Below, in pieces: positions 1 to 9,505 of a stretch of DNA of 64,000 nucleotides; within the stretch, counting starts at the first letter, position 1; every line of letters starts with the position of its first letter. Source of the DNA: Chryseobacterium sp. FP211-J200 (GTDB lineage Bacteria; Bacteroidota; Bacteroidia; Flavobacteriales; Weeksellaceae); the NCBI RefSeq assembly GCF_001643375.1, contig NZ_LSHB01000010.1:55288-119287 (forward strand). Reading direction: 5' to 3'. The notes under the pieces were generated by a model. It made no database searches and was not told the DNA's origin. It was given only the letters and a program-made list of their open reading frames with translations. The translations under genes and the position numbers were made by a program.

Positions 1-1
1 C

Positions 2-1084
2 TTGACACTGGACAATAACCCGATTGCAGCAAATGCCTACGGAAACATTGCAGTACTTACGAAACTAAAGACACTCTCACTGGCGGGAACTGGCCTAAAT
101 CAATTGCCAACTCAGGTTTCTCAACGCACACAACTGACAAGCCTTAATCTTAGTAATAACAACTTAACTGAGCAAAACACAACAGGACTTTCAAATCTTA
201 CAAATCTGGAATGGCTCTCGCTGGAAAGCAATCAACTGACACAGATCCCTACACAACTATCCCCACTCAGAAAATTGCAAAGCCTCAATCTTGGGAGAAA
301 CAAGATCAGCGGCGGGATCTCTACTCTGACTGCTTTATCAAGCCTTCAACAGTTATTCCTCAACAACAATCTCATCTCCGGGAATTTCCCGTCTGCATTG
401 CTTGGCATGTCAAAACTGATGATGGTCAACCTGAACAGTAACCAATTGTCCGGTGACCTGCCAGATAAACTCCCAGAGATCACGCACATCAGCAACAACC
501 GATTCAACAAGAGTCAACTGACAAATTATATTTTAGACTTTGCCGAGCAGACAGAGCTTAATTATTCTCCGCAGCGTTACGATCAGGAAAAAACAGTCTT
601 GGCGGTTGTCGGACAATCGGCAAAACTGGACCAGTCGCTTTCCGGAGATTACACTTTCACATGGTTCAAAGATCTGGACAAAAAACTAAATGCAACTTCG
701 CAGGAGCTCAACTTCAATAGTGTAGAAAACTCAGATTTCGCAATCTACACCGCAGAAGCCTATACTTATGGATCACTTGACAACAGCGTATTTTTTAACC
801 TATCTCTTTTTCGGGAGCCGATCACTTTGGGAGACGCACTGGCCACTTTGGGAACAGAAGATCTAAAAGGACTTAGCATCTATCCAAATCCAGCAACAGA
901 TTTCGTCAATATCCTGAGTATAAAACATGACATCCAGAAAGTGGCAATTTTTGACCTGACAGGCAAACAAATGCTTTCCGATAATAGACAAAAGATCAAC
1001 GTTTCCAAACTACCATCCGGTGTCTATGTCCTTTCTGTAAAGACAGAAGCTGGTATCAAAAACTTCAAGTTCATCAAACAATAA
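2..1084 (+). CDS. Leucine-rich-repeat protein with T9SS type A sorting domain (5' partial)
   Basis: The reading frame is open from the window edge, so the N-terminus (signal peptide and earlier repeats) is missing. Residues about 1-170 are successive leucine-rich repeats with the LxxLxLxxN pattern, such as LTSLNLSNNNL and LQSLNLGRNKI. A beta-rich, Ig-like stretch follows (about 195-270). The last ~75 residues (IYPNPATDFVNI...GVYVLSVKTEAGIKNFKFIKQ) are a typical type A C-terminal sorting domain, which directs export across the outer membrane by the type IX system. It is therefore probably a secreted or surface-anchored LRR protein involved in binding or adhesion; the ligand is unknown. Its stop codon is followed after 7 bases by a repeat element (1092-1177). 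Confidence 0.9.
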   Translation: MTLDNNPIAANAYGNIAVLTKLKTLSLAGTGLNQLPTQVSQRTQLTSLNLSNNNLTEQNTTGLSNLTNLEWLSLESNQLTQIPTQLSPLRKLQSLNLGRNKISGGISTLTALSSLQQLFLNNNLISGNFPSALLGMSKLMMVNLNSNQLSGDLPDKLPEITHISNNRFNKSQLTNYILDFAEQTELNYSPQRYDQEKTVLAVVGQSAKLDQSLSGDYTFTWFKDLDKKLNATSQELNFNSVENSDFAIYTAEAYTYGSLDNSVFFNLSLFREPITLGDALATLGTEDLKGLSIYPNPATDFVNILSIKHDIQKVAIFDLTGKQMLSDNRQKINVSKLPSGVYVLSVKTEAGIKNFKFIKQ

Positions 1085-1091
1085 TTTTTTA

Positions 1092-1177
1092 GGAGCTGCT
1101 TCCCGCTTTCCACTGCTACTCCTCGCGCCATCGCAATCCCAACTCTTGCTGTGGGGTATCCGTTGCAATCAGGGCTA
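1092..1177 (+). repeat. Family A 3'-end repeat, copy 1
   Basis: This 86-bp element begins GGAGCTGCTTCCCGC and ends CCGTTGCAATCAGGGCTA. It shares both ends with the copy at 56083-56167 and, in reverse complement, with 26975-27057. It starts 7 bases after the LRR gene's stop codon. The two ends are conserved and the middle varies. This copy lacks the T-run/A-run of the other two and instead has a C- and G-rich centre. Confidence 0.75.
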
Positions 1178-1252
1178 AGAGTTTTGTCATCCGATCACGC
1201 TGAGTACAAATCTCTCCCTCTTCCATCCCTCAAACATCCATCTTCCACCCTC

Positions 1253-1282
1253 TTTCGCATTTCACAAAAAATATTATCTTTG
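1253..1282 (+). promoter_or_regulatory. Bacteroidota-type promoter for icmF
   Basis: TATCTTTG at 1275-1282 fits the TAnnTTTG -7 element. TTTC at 1253-1256 is one base off the TTTG -33 element, with an 18-base spacer. Transcription would start about 10 bases before the icmF start codon. Confidence 0.5.
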
Positions 1283-1296
1283 GAAACATCGATCTT

Positions 1297-4200
1297 ATGA
1301 AAATGGAAACCCAAAAATACACACCAACAAACAAAGTAAGAATTGTCACCGCAGCTTCGTTATTCGACGGTCACGATGCTGCGATTAATATTATGCGCCG
1401 TGTCATTCAGGGAACGGGATGCGAAGTCATTCACCTTGGTCATGACAAATCTGCTGAAGAAGTTGTAAACACAGCCATTCAGGAAGATGCTAATGCGATT
1501 GCCCTAACTTCATACCAAGGTGGTCACAACGAATATTTTAAATACATCTACGACCTTTTAAGAGAAAAAAATTCTCCGCAAATCAAAATTTTTGGTGGCG
1601 GTGGCGGTGTAATTCTGCCGGAAGAAATCGAAGATATTATGGCTTACGGGATCGACAGAATTTATTCTCCGGATGACGGTCGTGAACTTGGTTTACAGGG
1701 AATGATCGATGACTTGGTAAAAAGATCAGATTTCGCAACAGGAAAAGAAGTAGAAGCAAGTGATTTAGATTCTATTAGTTTTGAAAATTCTACAAGCATT
1801 GCTAAAATCATTTCAGCGGTTGAAAACTTTTCAGAAGAAAAACCGGATTTGGTTGCTGCCATTAATGAAAAATCAATGGATTTAAATATTCCAATCATCG
1901 GTATCACAGGTACAGGTGGAGCAGGAAAATCTTCTCTAACAGACGAATTGGTAAGACGTTTTTTACGTTCAAATCCTGATAAAAAGATTGCTATTATCTC
2001 CATTGATCCTTCGAAAAAGAAAACCGGAGGTGCACTTTTGGGAGACAGAATCCGTATGAACGCAATCAATGATCCTCGAGTTTATATGCGTTCGATGGCG
2101 ACGAGAGAAAACAATGTTTCCGTTTCTCCGTTTATTCATTCTGCATTAAATGTTTTGAAATTAGCTCATCCTGATGTTATCATTCTGGAAACTTCAGGTA
2201 TCGGACAATCCGGTTCGGAAGTTTCAGATTTTGCTGATGTTTCAATGTACGTAATGACTCCTGAATACGGAGCTTCTACACAGTTAGAAAAAATCGATAT
2301 GTTAGATTATGCAGATTTGGTTGCTTTAAATAAATCTGACAAAAGAGGTGCTCTTGATGCACTTCAAGCCGTAAGAAAACAGTTCCAGAGAAACCATTTA
2401 TTATGGGAACAGCCATTGGATGAAATGCCGGTTTATGCCACAAAAGCATCACAATTCAACGATCACGGAACAACCGAATTATACAACCGACTCGTTTCTA
2501 AAGTAAACGACAAATTTGCTGATCTAAACTTAAAAACATTTGTTGAACAGGAAATCACTGACGAAGTAACAATCATTCCACCAAAAAGAGTTCGTTACCT
2601 TTCTGAAATCGTTGAAAACAACAGAATTTATGATGCAAACATTGAAAAACAAGCTGAGCTTGCAAGAAAAATGTATCATATTGAAGGTGTTAAAAAAATC
2701 ATTTCAAACGAAACTTTAGACGCCGAATATCAAAAAGCAGAAAAAGAACTTCAACAGGAAAACATCGACTTCCTGAAAACTTGGGACGATACAAAAAAAG
2801 CCTTCCACGAAGAGTTTTACTCCTACTTTGTAAGAGGAAAAGAAATTAAGGTTGAAACCTCAACAGAATCTTTATCTCATTTAAAAATTCCAAAAATCGC
2901 TTTACCAAAATACACCGATTGGGGAGATTTGATCAAATGGAAAGGTCAGGAAAATCTTCCGGGAGGATTTCCTTACACAGCTGGAATTTATCCTTTCAAA
3001 AGAACGGGTGAAGATCCGACAAGAATGTTCGCTGGAGAAGGCGGACCCGAAAGAACCAACAGAAGATTCCATTACGTTTCTGCGGAAATGGATGCCAAAC
3101 GTTTGTCTACAGCATTTGACTCCGTGACTTTATACGGTCAAGATCCAGCATTACCGCCAGATATTTATGGTAAAATCGGAAATGCGGGAGTTTCTATCGC
3201 AACTTTGGATGATGCGAAAAAACTGTATTCCGGATTTGATTTGGTGAACGCCATGACTTCCGTTTCGATGACCATCAACGGACCGGCTCCAATGTTGTTG
3301 GCTTTCTTCATGAATGCGGCAATTGACCAAAATGTTGAAAAATATATTGCTGAACATAGATTAGAAGCGAATGTTGAAAAAGCTTTAAAAGCAAAATTTG
3401 ACGATAAAGGATTAGCAAGACCAAAATATAACGGCGAATTACCTCCATCAAATAACGGTTTAGGATTAAAGTTATTAGGACTTACCGGAGATGAAGTTAT
3501 TCCTGCTGAAGCTTATGCTGAAATTAAAGCTAAAACGATCGCGACCGTTCGTGGTACAGTTCAGGCTGATATTTTAAAAGAAGATCAGGCTCAGAATACC
3601 TGTATTTTCTCTACTGAATTTGCCCTAAGATTGATGGGTGACGTTCAGGAATATTTTATTACAGAAAAAGTAAGAAACTTCTATTCGGTTTCTATTTCAG
3701 GATATCACATTGCAGAAGCGGGTGCAAATCCGGTTTCTCAGTTGGCATTTACATTGGCAAATGGTTTCACTTACGTGGAATACTATTTATCAAGAGGAAT
3801 GGATATCAATGATTTCGCTCCAAACTTATCTTTCTTCTTCTCCAACGGAATCGATCCTGAATATTCAGTAATCGGACGTGTGGCAAGAAGAATCTGGGCA
3901 AAAGCAATGAAACTGAAATACGGAGCAGACGAAAGAAGCCAGATGTTGAAATATCACATTCAAACTTCGGGACGTTCACTTCACGCTCAGGAAATTGATT
4001 TTAATGATATCAGAACGACGCTTCAAGCGCTTTACGCAATCTATGACAACTGTAACTCACTTCACACGAATGCGTATGACGAGGCGATTACAACGCCGAC
4101 TGAGCAATCTGTAAGAAGAGCAATGGCAATTCAGTTGATTATCAATAAAGAATTGGGATTGGCGAAAAACGAAAATCCGCTTCAAGGTTCATTTATTATT

Positions 4201-4650
4201 GAAGAATTAACAGATTTGGTTGAAGAAGCTGTATATGCAGAATTTGACAGAATCACAGAAAGAGGTGGTGTTCTTGGTGCAATGGAAACGATGTATCAAC
4301 GCTCGAAAATTCAGGAAGAATCGATGCATTACGAATGGTTGAAACACACAGGAGAATATCCAATCATCGGTGTAAACACTTTCTTAGGAAAAGACGGTTC
4401 GCCAACGGTTCGCCCGGGAGAAGTGATCCGTTCGACTGAGGAAGAAAAGCAGGTTCAGATCGGAACGCTTCATAATTTTCAGAAATCAAATGAAGATAAA
4501 TCTGAAGCCGCTTTGAAAACATTACAACACGCTGCCATCAATCAGCAAAATTTATTTAATGTAATGATGGATGCCGTGAAATATTGTTCGCTTGGGCAGA
4601 TTACCAATGCTTTGTTTGAAGTAGGTGGTAAGTACAGAAGAAATATGTAG
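1297..4650 (+). CDS. icmF: Fused isobutyryl-CoA mutase IcmF (B12-dependent)
   Basis: This enzyme interconverts isobutyryl-CoA and n-butyryl-CoA using adenosylcobalamin. At 1117 residues it carries the three fused parts of IcmF. The N-terminal B12-binding domain has DGHDAAI with the cobalt-ligating His26. The central MeaI-type G-protein chaperone (about 195-420) has Walker A GTGGAGKS near residues 205-212 and an NKSD guanine motif. The C-terminal mutase barrel runs from about 540 to 1117. The segment [19 protein letters not shown] matches IcmF rather than methylmalonyl-CoA mutase, which has a different CoA/acyl pocket here. The ATG at 1297 has a second in-frame ATG two codons later. The gene stands alone between a promoter and a terminator. 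Family assignment is firm; the physiological acyl-CoA (isobutyryl or a longer branched chain) is inference. Confidence 0.93.
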   Translation: MKMETQKYTPTNKVRIVTAASLFDGHDAAINIMRRVIQGTGCEVIHLGHDKSAEEVVNTAIQEDANAIALTSYQGGHNEYFKYIYDLLREKNSPQIKIFGGGGGVILPEEIEDIMAYGIDRIYSPDDGRELGLQGMIDDLVKRSDFATGKEVEASDLDSISFENSTSIAKIISAVENFSEEKPDLVAAINEKSMDLNIPIIGITGTGGAGKSSLTDELVRRFLRSNPDKKIAIISIDPSKKKTGGALLGDRIRMNAINDPRVYMRSMATRENNVSVSPFIHSALNVLKLAHPDVIILETSGIGQSGSEVSDFADVSMYVMTPEYGASTQLEKIDMLDYADLVALNKSDKRGALDALQAVRKQFQRNHLLWEQPLDEMPVYATKASQFNDHGTTELYNRLVSKVNDKFADLNLKTFVEQEITDEVTIIPPKRVRYLSEIVENNRIYDANIEKQAELARKMYHIEGVKKIISNETLDAEYQKAEKELQQENIDFLKTWDDTKKAFHEEFYSYFVRGKEIKVETSTESLSHLKIPKIALPKYTDWGDLIKWKGQENLPGGFPYTAGIYPFKRTGEDPTRMFAGEGGPERTNRRFHYVSAEMDAKRLSTAFDSVTLYGQDPALPPDIYGKIGNAGVSIATLDDAKKLYSGFDLVNAMTSVSMTINGPAPMLLAFFMNAAIDQNVEKYIAEHRLEANVEKALKAKFDDKGLARPKYNGELPPSNNGLGLKLLGLTGDEVIPAEAYAEIKAKTIATVRGTVQADILKEDQAQNTCIFSTEFALRLMGDVQEYFITEKVRNFYSVSISGYHIAEAGANPVSQLAFTLANGFTYVEYYLSRGMDINDFAPNLSFFFSNGIDPEYSVIGRVARRIWAKAMKLKYGADERSQMLKYHIQTSGRSLHAQEIDFNDIRTTLQALYAIYDNCNSLHTNAYDEAITTPTEQSVRRAMAIQLIINKELGLAKNENPLQGSFIIEELTDLVEEAVYAEFDRITERGGVLGAMETMYQRSKIQEESMHYEWLKHTGEYPIIGVNTFLGKDGSPTVRPGEVIRSTEEEKQVQIGTLHNFQKSNEDKSEAALKTLQHAAINQQNLFNVMMDAVKYCSLGQITNALFEVGGKYRRNM

Positions 4651-4701
4651 GCCCGTGTCGAGCAGACAGTTTTTAATGCTAACTGTTTTAAAATTATAAA
4701 T

Positions 4702-4732
4702 AAACCTCAAGGAAGTTTCTTTGAGGTTTTTT
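4702..4732 (+). terminator. Intrinsic terminator of icmF
   Basis: AAACCTCAA (4702-4710) pairs with TTGAGGTTT (4721-4729). The stem extends inward through GGAA/TTCT, and a T-run follows. It lies 50 bases after the icmF stop. Confidence 0.85.
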
Positions 4733-4760
4733 CTTACTTTTACTGTCGTAAAAATTTCAA

Positions 4761-5531
4761 ATGACAAAGTACATTTTATTTCTTTTAGGAATTATAGCAA
4801 GCGGAGTTTTCAACGCTCAAGAAGCTGACAACAACCTTCAAGGTTATTTTATGACACAATCCAAAGAATCCTTATATTCTTATTTTGCTTTTGATGGCAA
4901 TGGAAAAGTGGATATCGCAGGATATGGGAAGGGTGATTATTTTGTAAAAGGCGATTCTGTGGTAGTATTTCCTGATAAGGATATTTTTATATTTAAATTT
5001 GCTAAAAATCGCTTGAGCGGGAATTCAAGCTGGGTGAAAAATACAAAATGGGATTTGAAGAAAGACAGCATTGCCGAAAACAACAGAAAAGACGATGCGT
5101 TAGCTAAAAAAAACGCGAAACTTCTTTACGAATACTACCGCAAAACCAGAGCTAAAAGCAATGATCTGGAAAAACTGTTTGACGAAAGTGCAATGGCAAA
5201 TTATACCAAAACTATTGATGATTTATGCAACAGAGGTCTCGCAAAAGCTTGTATGGAGAAGTTTGGACTAATGGTAATGGAAGATATTGGCGGAATGGGC
5301 GCAGTCTTGACCAGCAAAACGAAAAAGCCAAAACAAAATCCTGAAATCATCAAATTGGGACAGAAAATCATTAGCATGGGCGAAGTTGAAGGTCATACTG
5401 TTATGGGGAGTTATTATTATAGTTTGGGTGATAAAATAAAAGCTGAAAAAGAATGGCAAAAAGGCACTGACAAAGGAAGCACGAAGGCAGGATTAGCACA
5501 GTTCGAGGCGGAAATGTCGGAAGTTCAATAA
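4761..5531 (+). CDS. Secreted protein of unknown function with Sel1/TPR-like tail
   Basis: The 256-residue protein has an N-terminal signal peptide (MTKYILFLLGIIASGVFNAQ, predicted cut after A or Q near residue 19). Residues 25-100 look beta-rich (YSYFAFDGNGKVDIAGYGKGDYF), with alternating aromatic and glycine residues. The second half is helical, with short repeats resembling Sel1/TPR units (CNRGLAKACMEKFG, MGEVEGHTVMGSYYYSLGDKIKAEKEWQKG). It is probably periplasmic or outer-membrane associated. The gene is flanked by two nearly identical terminators and so is probably monocistronic. I do not recognise a specific family and give no function. Confidence 0.75.
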   Translation: MTKYILFLLGIIASGVFNAQEADNNLQGYFMTQSKESLYSYFAFDGNGKVDIAGYGKGDYFVKGDSVVVFPDKDIFIFKFAKNRLSGNSSWVKNTKWDLKKDSIAENNRKDDALAKKNAKLLYEYYRKTRAKSNDLEKLFDESAMANYTKTIDDLCNRGLAKACMEKFGLMVMEDIGGMGAVLTSKTKKPKQNPEIIKLGQKIISMGEVEGHTVMGSYYYSLGDKIKAEKEWQKGTDKGSTKAGLAQFEAEMSEVQ

Positions 5532-5557
5532 GCAAATTTTAATTTTAAATAAATTGG

Positions 5558-5590
5558 AAACCTCTAAGAAAATTTCTTTGAGGTTTTTTT
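5558..5590 (+). terminator. Intrinsic terminator after the 4761-5531 gene
   Basis: AAACCTC (5558-5564) pairs with GAGGTTT (5580-5586). The inner arms AAGAAA/TTTCTT continue the stem after one mismatch, and seven T end the element. Its 3' arm TTTCTTTGAGGTTTTTT is identical to that of the icmF terminator at 4702-4732. Confidence 0.85.
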
Positions 5591-5620
5591 GTATTTTTAA
5601 TTTGTTTATTTTAAAAAAGA

Positions 5621-5892
5621 ATGAAGATCAGTTTTATACTTTTATTAAGAAACAAATCAAGGAAAAGCCAAGTGTAGAAATTAATGTTGAATCAGCAAAA
5701 AAAGTTGAATTTAAGCCTAAAAATAAAACGCTATACTTTATTGATGGTGAATTGATTTCTAAGGAAGAACACGAATCACGCAAGAAAAATCAAAATTTCC
5801 AGTCTTATTTTCTATCAGAAATATTTGCCAGAGAAATCTTAGGAAACGAATATGACCGCGAAGAAGGCGTTATTTTGTCTTACAGTAATTAG
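5621..5892 (+). pseudogene. Decayed small secreted-protein gene, probable frameshift
   Basis: A long frame ending at 5892 encodes a plausible C-terminal part (KKQIKEKPSVEINV ... TLYFIDGELISKEEHES). It contains no Met, and upstream it opens only into the terminator at 5558-5590. In the neighbouring frame an ATG at 5621 starts MKISFILLL, which looks like the first residues of a signal peptide, but that frame stops at 5677. The simplest reading is one gene broken by a frameshift or small deletion between about 5645 and 5677. The phrase LYFIDGELISKEE resembles a secreted Bacteroidota small-protein style, but I cannot name a family. Confidence 0.45.
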
Positions 5893-5963
5893 CTTGGAAT
5901 TTTTCCAATTCCAAATTCTCGGTTTGCTTTTTGATTACAAGCATCGGAATCAAAGATTAATTT

Positions 5964-7169
5964 ATGAAACTAAAATCTCCTGAACCATTTTGGCTCGTCA
6001 AAGACGGCATCAAACATTCTTATCCTTCGCTTAGAGAAAATATCGAAACCGAAATCCTGATCATCGGAGGTGGAATCACCGGTTCTCTTCTCGCTCATCA
6101 GATGATAAAAGACGGCTACAAAACTGTTTTGGTGGACCGACGCGAAATCGGGAATGGAAGTACGAGTGCCACAACGTCAATGTTGCAATATGAGATTGAT
6201 GTTCCGCTTTTTGAACTCTCACAAATGATTGGAAAAGAAGGCGCGGAGAAAGCATATTGGGCATGTTATGATTCTATTGACACCTTGGGAAAAGTTGCCA
6301 AACAAATCAAATCAGAATGTGGTTTCAAGAAAAAGGAATCACTTTATTTCGCAGCTTTCAAAAAAGATGTTCCGGATTTGAAAAAGGAATTCGAAGCTAG
6401 AAAAGCAGCAAATTTTCCTATAAAATGGCTTTCGTCTGAAGAAATCAGCACGACATTTAAAATCGAAAATACATTTGGTGGAATACTTTCCGAGCAAGGC
6501 GGAAGCATCGATGCATTTTGTTTAGCACACGACATTCTTAATTACAATTATAAAAAAGGACTACAGGTTTTTGATAAGACCGATATCATCAAATTCGATT
6601 ATAAAAAAAATGGCGTCACCGCAACCACAGAATTTGGAAATAAGATCAAAGCTAAAAAAGTCATCTTCTGCAACGGTTTCGAAAGTACAGAGATCATCAA
6701 AGACGATTTTGTAAACCTATTGTCAACTTACGCCATCGTTGGCGAACAGAATGAGAAAAATCACAAGGAACTGAATGACCTTTTGGTTTGGAACACAGCC
6801 GAACCTTACATTTATATGAGAACTACTGATGACAACCGGGTTTTGATCGGTGGTGAAGATGAGGAATTTGTGAATGCCGAAAAACGGGATTCTCTGCTTC
6901 ACGAAAAGGAACAAAAATTAGTTAAAAAACTCAGCAAATATTTACCTGAAAATGATTTCCGAACCGATTTTGTCTGGGCTGGAACTTTCGGTGAAACCAA
7001 AGACGGATTGCCTTACATCGGCGAACATCCGGATTTTCCGAGTGCTTATTTTGTCTTAGGATTTGGAGGAAATGGTATTACTTTTTCGGTGATAGGAATG
7101 GAAATGGCTTCTCAATTTTTAAAAGGTAAAAAACACGAATTATCAAAATATTTTAAATTCCGAAGATGA
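5964..7169 (+). CDS. FAD-dependent oxidoreductase, DAO family
   Basis: The 401-residue protein has a dinucleotide-binding beta-alpha-beta fold at residues about 30-60: EILIIGGGITGSLLAHQ with GxGxxG-type glycines, then VDRREIGNGSTSATTS, typical of the glycine/D-amino-acid oxidase (DAO, PF01266) family. The C-terminal FAD contact GLPYIGEHP...FVLGFGGNGITFS is present. The family oxidises secondary or tertiary amines. There is no Rieske domain, so this is the short version. Neighbours give no pathway clue. The ATG at 5964 gives the usual length. Substrate unknown. Confidence 0.85.
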   Translation: MKLKSPEPFWLVKDGIKHSYPSLRENIETEILIIGGGITGSLLAHQMIKDGYKTVLVDRREIGNGSTSATTSMLQYEIDVPLFELSQMIGKEGAEKAYWACYDSIDTLGKVAKQIKSECGFKKKESLYFAAFKKDVPDLKKEFEARKAANFPIKWLSSEEISTTFKIENTFGGILSEQGGSIDAFCLAHDILNYNYKKGLQVFDKTDIIKFDYKKNGVTATTEFGNKIKAKKVIFCNGFESTEIIKDDFVNLLSTYAIVGEQNEKNHKELNDLLVWNTAEPYIYMRTTDDNRVLIGGEDEEFVNAEKRDSLLHEKEQKLVKKLSKYLPENDFRTDFVWAGTFGETKDGLPYIGEHPDFPSAYFVLGFGGNGITFSVIGMEMASQFLKGKKHELSKYFKFRR

Positions 7170-7225
7170 TCTTTGAGAAAATCTCGTATATCATTTTAAT
7201 TTTTAACTTTGATTAAAACCATAGA

Positions 7226-7591
7226 ATGATGAAAAACTTCGAAGATTACTTCTCTCAGTTTGACAGTGAAATTAAAAAAAAGCTGGAAACCATTAGAACG
7301 GAAATCAAAAATGAAATTCCGGAAGGTGAAGAGTGCATCAAATACCTGATGCCAACTTTCGTCTTTCAAGGTAAAAATATGATCCATTTCGCAGCATTTA
7401 CCAACCACATTGGACTTTATCCCGGACCGGAAGCAATTTCGTTTTACGAACAGGAATTGTCAAATTATAAAACTTCCAAAGGTGCGATTCAGATTCCGTT
7501 GGATGAGGATATTCCATTAGACTTAATTAAAAAAATCGTGCGACACGGCAAGGAGCGGATTCTCAAAACCACAAAAACCACTAATAAATAG
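7226..7591 (+). CDS. DUF1801 domain protein (YdhG/CyaY-like fold)
   Basis: This 121-residue cytosolic protein has the DUF1801 hallmarks: IRTEIKNEIPEGEECIKYLMPTF near residue 25, FAAFTNHIGLYPGPEAI near 50, and a C-terminal KKIVRHGKERI. The fold is known in the YdhG/iron-chaperone-like superfamily, but the biological role is not established. A TAACTTTG -7-like element lies at 7204-7211, 15 bases ahead of the start. The gene converges on the minus-strand DUF4252 gene with 14 bases between them. Confidence 0.85.
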   Translation: MMKNFEDYFSQFDSEIKKKLETIRTEIKNEIPEGEECIKYLMPTFVFQGKNMIHFAAFTNHIGLYPGPEAISFYEQELSNYKTSKGAIQIPLDEDIPLDLIKKIVRHGKERILKTTKTTNK

Positions 7592-7605
7592 TGGCTGTTG
7601 AAAAA

Positions 7606-8130
7606 TTAATTTCTATTGATCTTGATTTGATTTTTCTCTGTGGCGTTGATGATCTTTGAAATATCATCCGCTGTGAATTTCCCTGTAACATCTACGAAAA
7701 TCGTTTCGTCTTTGTCATCTCTCACCGTGATGATCATTCGTTTGATGATGTCATCGGTTTGCTGTGCATTCAGGCTGATGAGATTTCCTTCTTGTTTCAA
7801 AGACATCCATTCCTCATAATTATTTTTGGTCAGATATTTCTGAAACTCGGCTTTAACAGGCATTGTAGAGCTTTCGACAATAAGAACTTTCACATCTTTG
7901 ATCTTCTTTACCAGATCGATCACTTCCTGACTTTCGCCATCTTCCTTCATCGCATTTTTCACGTAGGACCTTGCGAGAAAAGTCGGAACATTGATACTTA
8001 GATAAGTTGAACTGTTCTTGAATCCTGGATTGTCAAAGAAATCGGTATGAACTTTTTTCTGGGAAACCATGCACGACTGTAGAAAAAAACCGACAACCGC
8101 TAAAATGATAATGTATAAAAAACGCAACAT
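7606..8130 (-). CDS. DUF4252 lipoprotein
   Basis: The 174-residue protein has an N-terminal hydrophobic segment ending in lipobox LQSC (Cys20), so it is probably a lipoprotein. The mature part matches the DUF4252 pattern found in Bacteroidota ECF-sigma operons: VKKIKDVKVLIVES, then YLTKNNYEEWMSLKQEGNLI and a C-terminal DISKIINA. It is the last gene of the operon 10724-7606 and starts 13 bases after the DUF4252-GIN gene. Function unknown; an envelope role is inferred from location and context. Confidence 0.8.
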   Translation of the reverse strand: MLRFLYIIILAVVGFFLQSCMVSQKKVHTDFFDNPGFKNSSTYLSINVPTFLARSYVKNAMKEDGESQEVIDLVKKIKDVKVLIVESSTMPVKAEFQKYLTKNNYEEWMSLKQEGNLISLNAQQTDDIIKRMIITVRDDKDETIFVDVTGKFTADDISKIINATEKNQIKINRN

Positions 8131-8142
8131 AATTTTAAGTTT

Positions 8143-9411
8143 TTAGTTGATGGAATTGATACTTGCGCCAGTTACTTCCTGAGCAGATTTGGTCACTTTA
8201 GCTGGATTTCCTTTGTATTGGATAGACGCTGCTGAACTTGCGCTGGCCGTGATGCTTTCCGTTGTGTTGATCTTCACACTAGAACCGGAAGATGCTTCTA
8301 CAACTGCTGACTTCGTCACAAACTCACCTGCAGAAACCGAACTTCCACTGCTCGCGCTGATCACGCTTGTGTTTGCCGTTCCCGACAACTTCAAAGAACT
8401 TCCGCTACTCGCATCTATAGCGATAGATTTTGTATCAAGATTGATCTTTACATTGGACCCAGATTCTACTTCCAAAGCACTGTTTGTAGAAATCTTGAAA
8501 GTTCCTGAGACCAATGAACCAGAATTACTGCTCAAGGCAAGCGTAGATTCATTGATTGATGTTACCGCTCTGAAAGAAGCTCCAGACTTAGTCACGAGTC
8601 GTGATAATTTCGGATTGGAAACCACCACTTTCAAGTTGTTGAAATTCAAATTCTTAACACCTTTGTTTCTCACAAAAATTTTCAGAACACCGTTTTCTAC
8701 TTCGGTCACTACGTATTGTTGCTTGTCAGCTTCGGTTTTCACAGCGACGTTTTGCGTAGGATTTTGACTAAATTCCACTTCCACGCCAGATGAAACTTCG
8801 ATTCCGTTGAAAGCTGGGACCGTTCTCACACTTCCGACATTCGTGTTGTTTGAAGTGATAGTTGACACTGGATTCACAGAGGTTACATTCTGAGTTTCCG
8901 CCATCAGATTACTCACGTCCTCCATCGAAATTTTCCCGTCCAACATCATTAGAACTGAACTATCTTCCGAGGTGATATTCAGGATCAGATTGTCCAGAAC
9001 ATTGGCCGTGATATCCTGTGCCATAAATTTGATCTTGTTATCGCGGCTGTTGACGGTGACCAATTCCTCATAATTCATATTTTTGAGAGAGGCCGCAATT
9101 TCTTTTTCGATTTTACCGGATTGTAGAAGCATTTTCTGATCATTTGAATCGCCGTTTTCAGATTTGCTAGGCTTTTCCAGGATCAGCATTTTCAGTCCGT
9201 TCACTTTTCCGAGAAGTGGTTGGATCTTGCCTAATTCTTCATCATCAATTTTCAGATTGTTCAGAAGTTTGAACATCGGTTTCGCGATCTTGATCGAGGT
9301 TACGCCTTCCGTATCCTGATAATGGTCAAAGAGTTCATTTAGCTTTTCTGACTGCCCGAAAATGTTCGTGGACAGTAGAAAGAGTACGATTAATATTGAT
9401 ATTTTTTTCAT
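8143..9411 (-). CDS. DUF4252-DUF2807 (GIN domain) fusion, secreted
   Basis: The start is set at the ATG at 9411 (MKKISILIVLFLLSTNIFGQ), which gives a clean signal peptide; an upstream in-frame start adds a charged 13-residue leader. The mature protein has two parts. Residues about 20-180 (VTSIKIAKPMFKLL, MNYEELVTVNSRDNKIKFMAQ) resemble DUF4252. The second part (about 200-420) is the GIN/DUF2807 'auto-transporter adhesin head' domain with many SSGSSVKI-type turns forming a probable beta-helix. These proteins sit at the cell surface or in the envelope and are linked to ECF-sigma control. The DUF4252-GIN fusion in one chain is notable, because the partner gene downstream carries DUF4252 alone. 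Confidence 0.85.
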   Translation of the reverse strand: MKKISILIVLFLLSTNIFGQSEKLNELFDHYQDTEGVTSIKIAKPMFKLLNNLKIDDEELGKIQPLLGKVNGLKMLILEKPSKSENGDSNDQKMLLQSGKIEKEIAASLKNMNYEELVTVNSRDNKIKFMAQDITANVLDNLILNITSEDSSVLMMLDGKISMEDVSNLMAETQNVTSVNPVSTITSNNTNVGSVRTVPAFNGIEVSSGVEVEFSQNPTQNVAVKTEADKQQYVVTEVENGVLKIFVRNKGVKNLNFNNLKVVVSNPKLSRLVTKSGASFRAVTSINESTLALSSNSGSLVSGTFKISTNSALEVESGSNVKINLDTKSIAIDASSGSSLKLSGTANTSVISASSGSSVSAGEFVTKSAVVEASSGSSVKINTTESITASASSAASIQYKGNPAKVTKSAQEVTGASINSIN

Positions 9412-9505
9412 TTTGATATTTGATTTGCTTAAGGTCTTTGTAATCGCCATTTTGATTAGATCTAGTTTGAAAACATTTTAGTTGGCGATGACATTGATTT
9501 TAAAA

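Noticed and set aside
8190..8600. Possible tandem-repeat or CRISPR-like array
   Set aside because: The repeated GSS-type units are in coding sequence of the GIN domain, with no uniform repeat-spacer lengths.
8189..8767. Open frame of 192 residues on the plus strand
   Set aside because: It lies fully antisense to the GIN domain. The Ser/Thr-rich repeats there keep the opposite frame open; the product is hydrophobic and has no family features.
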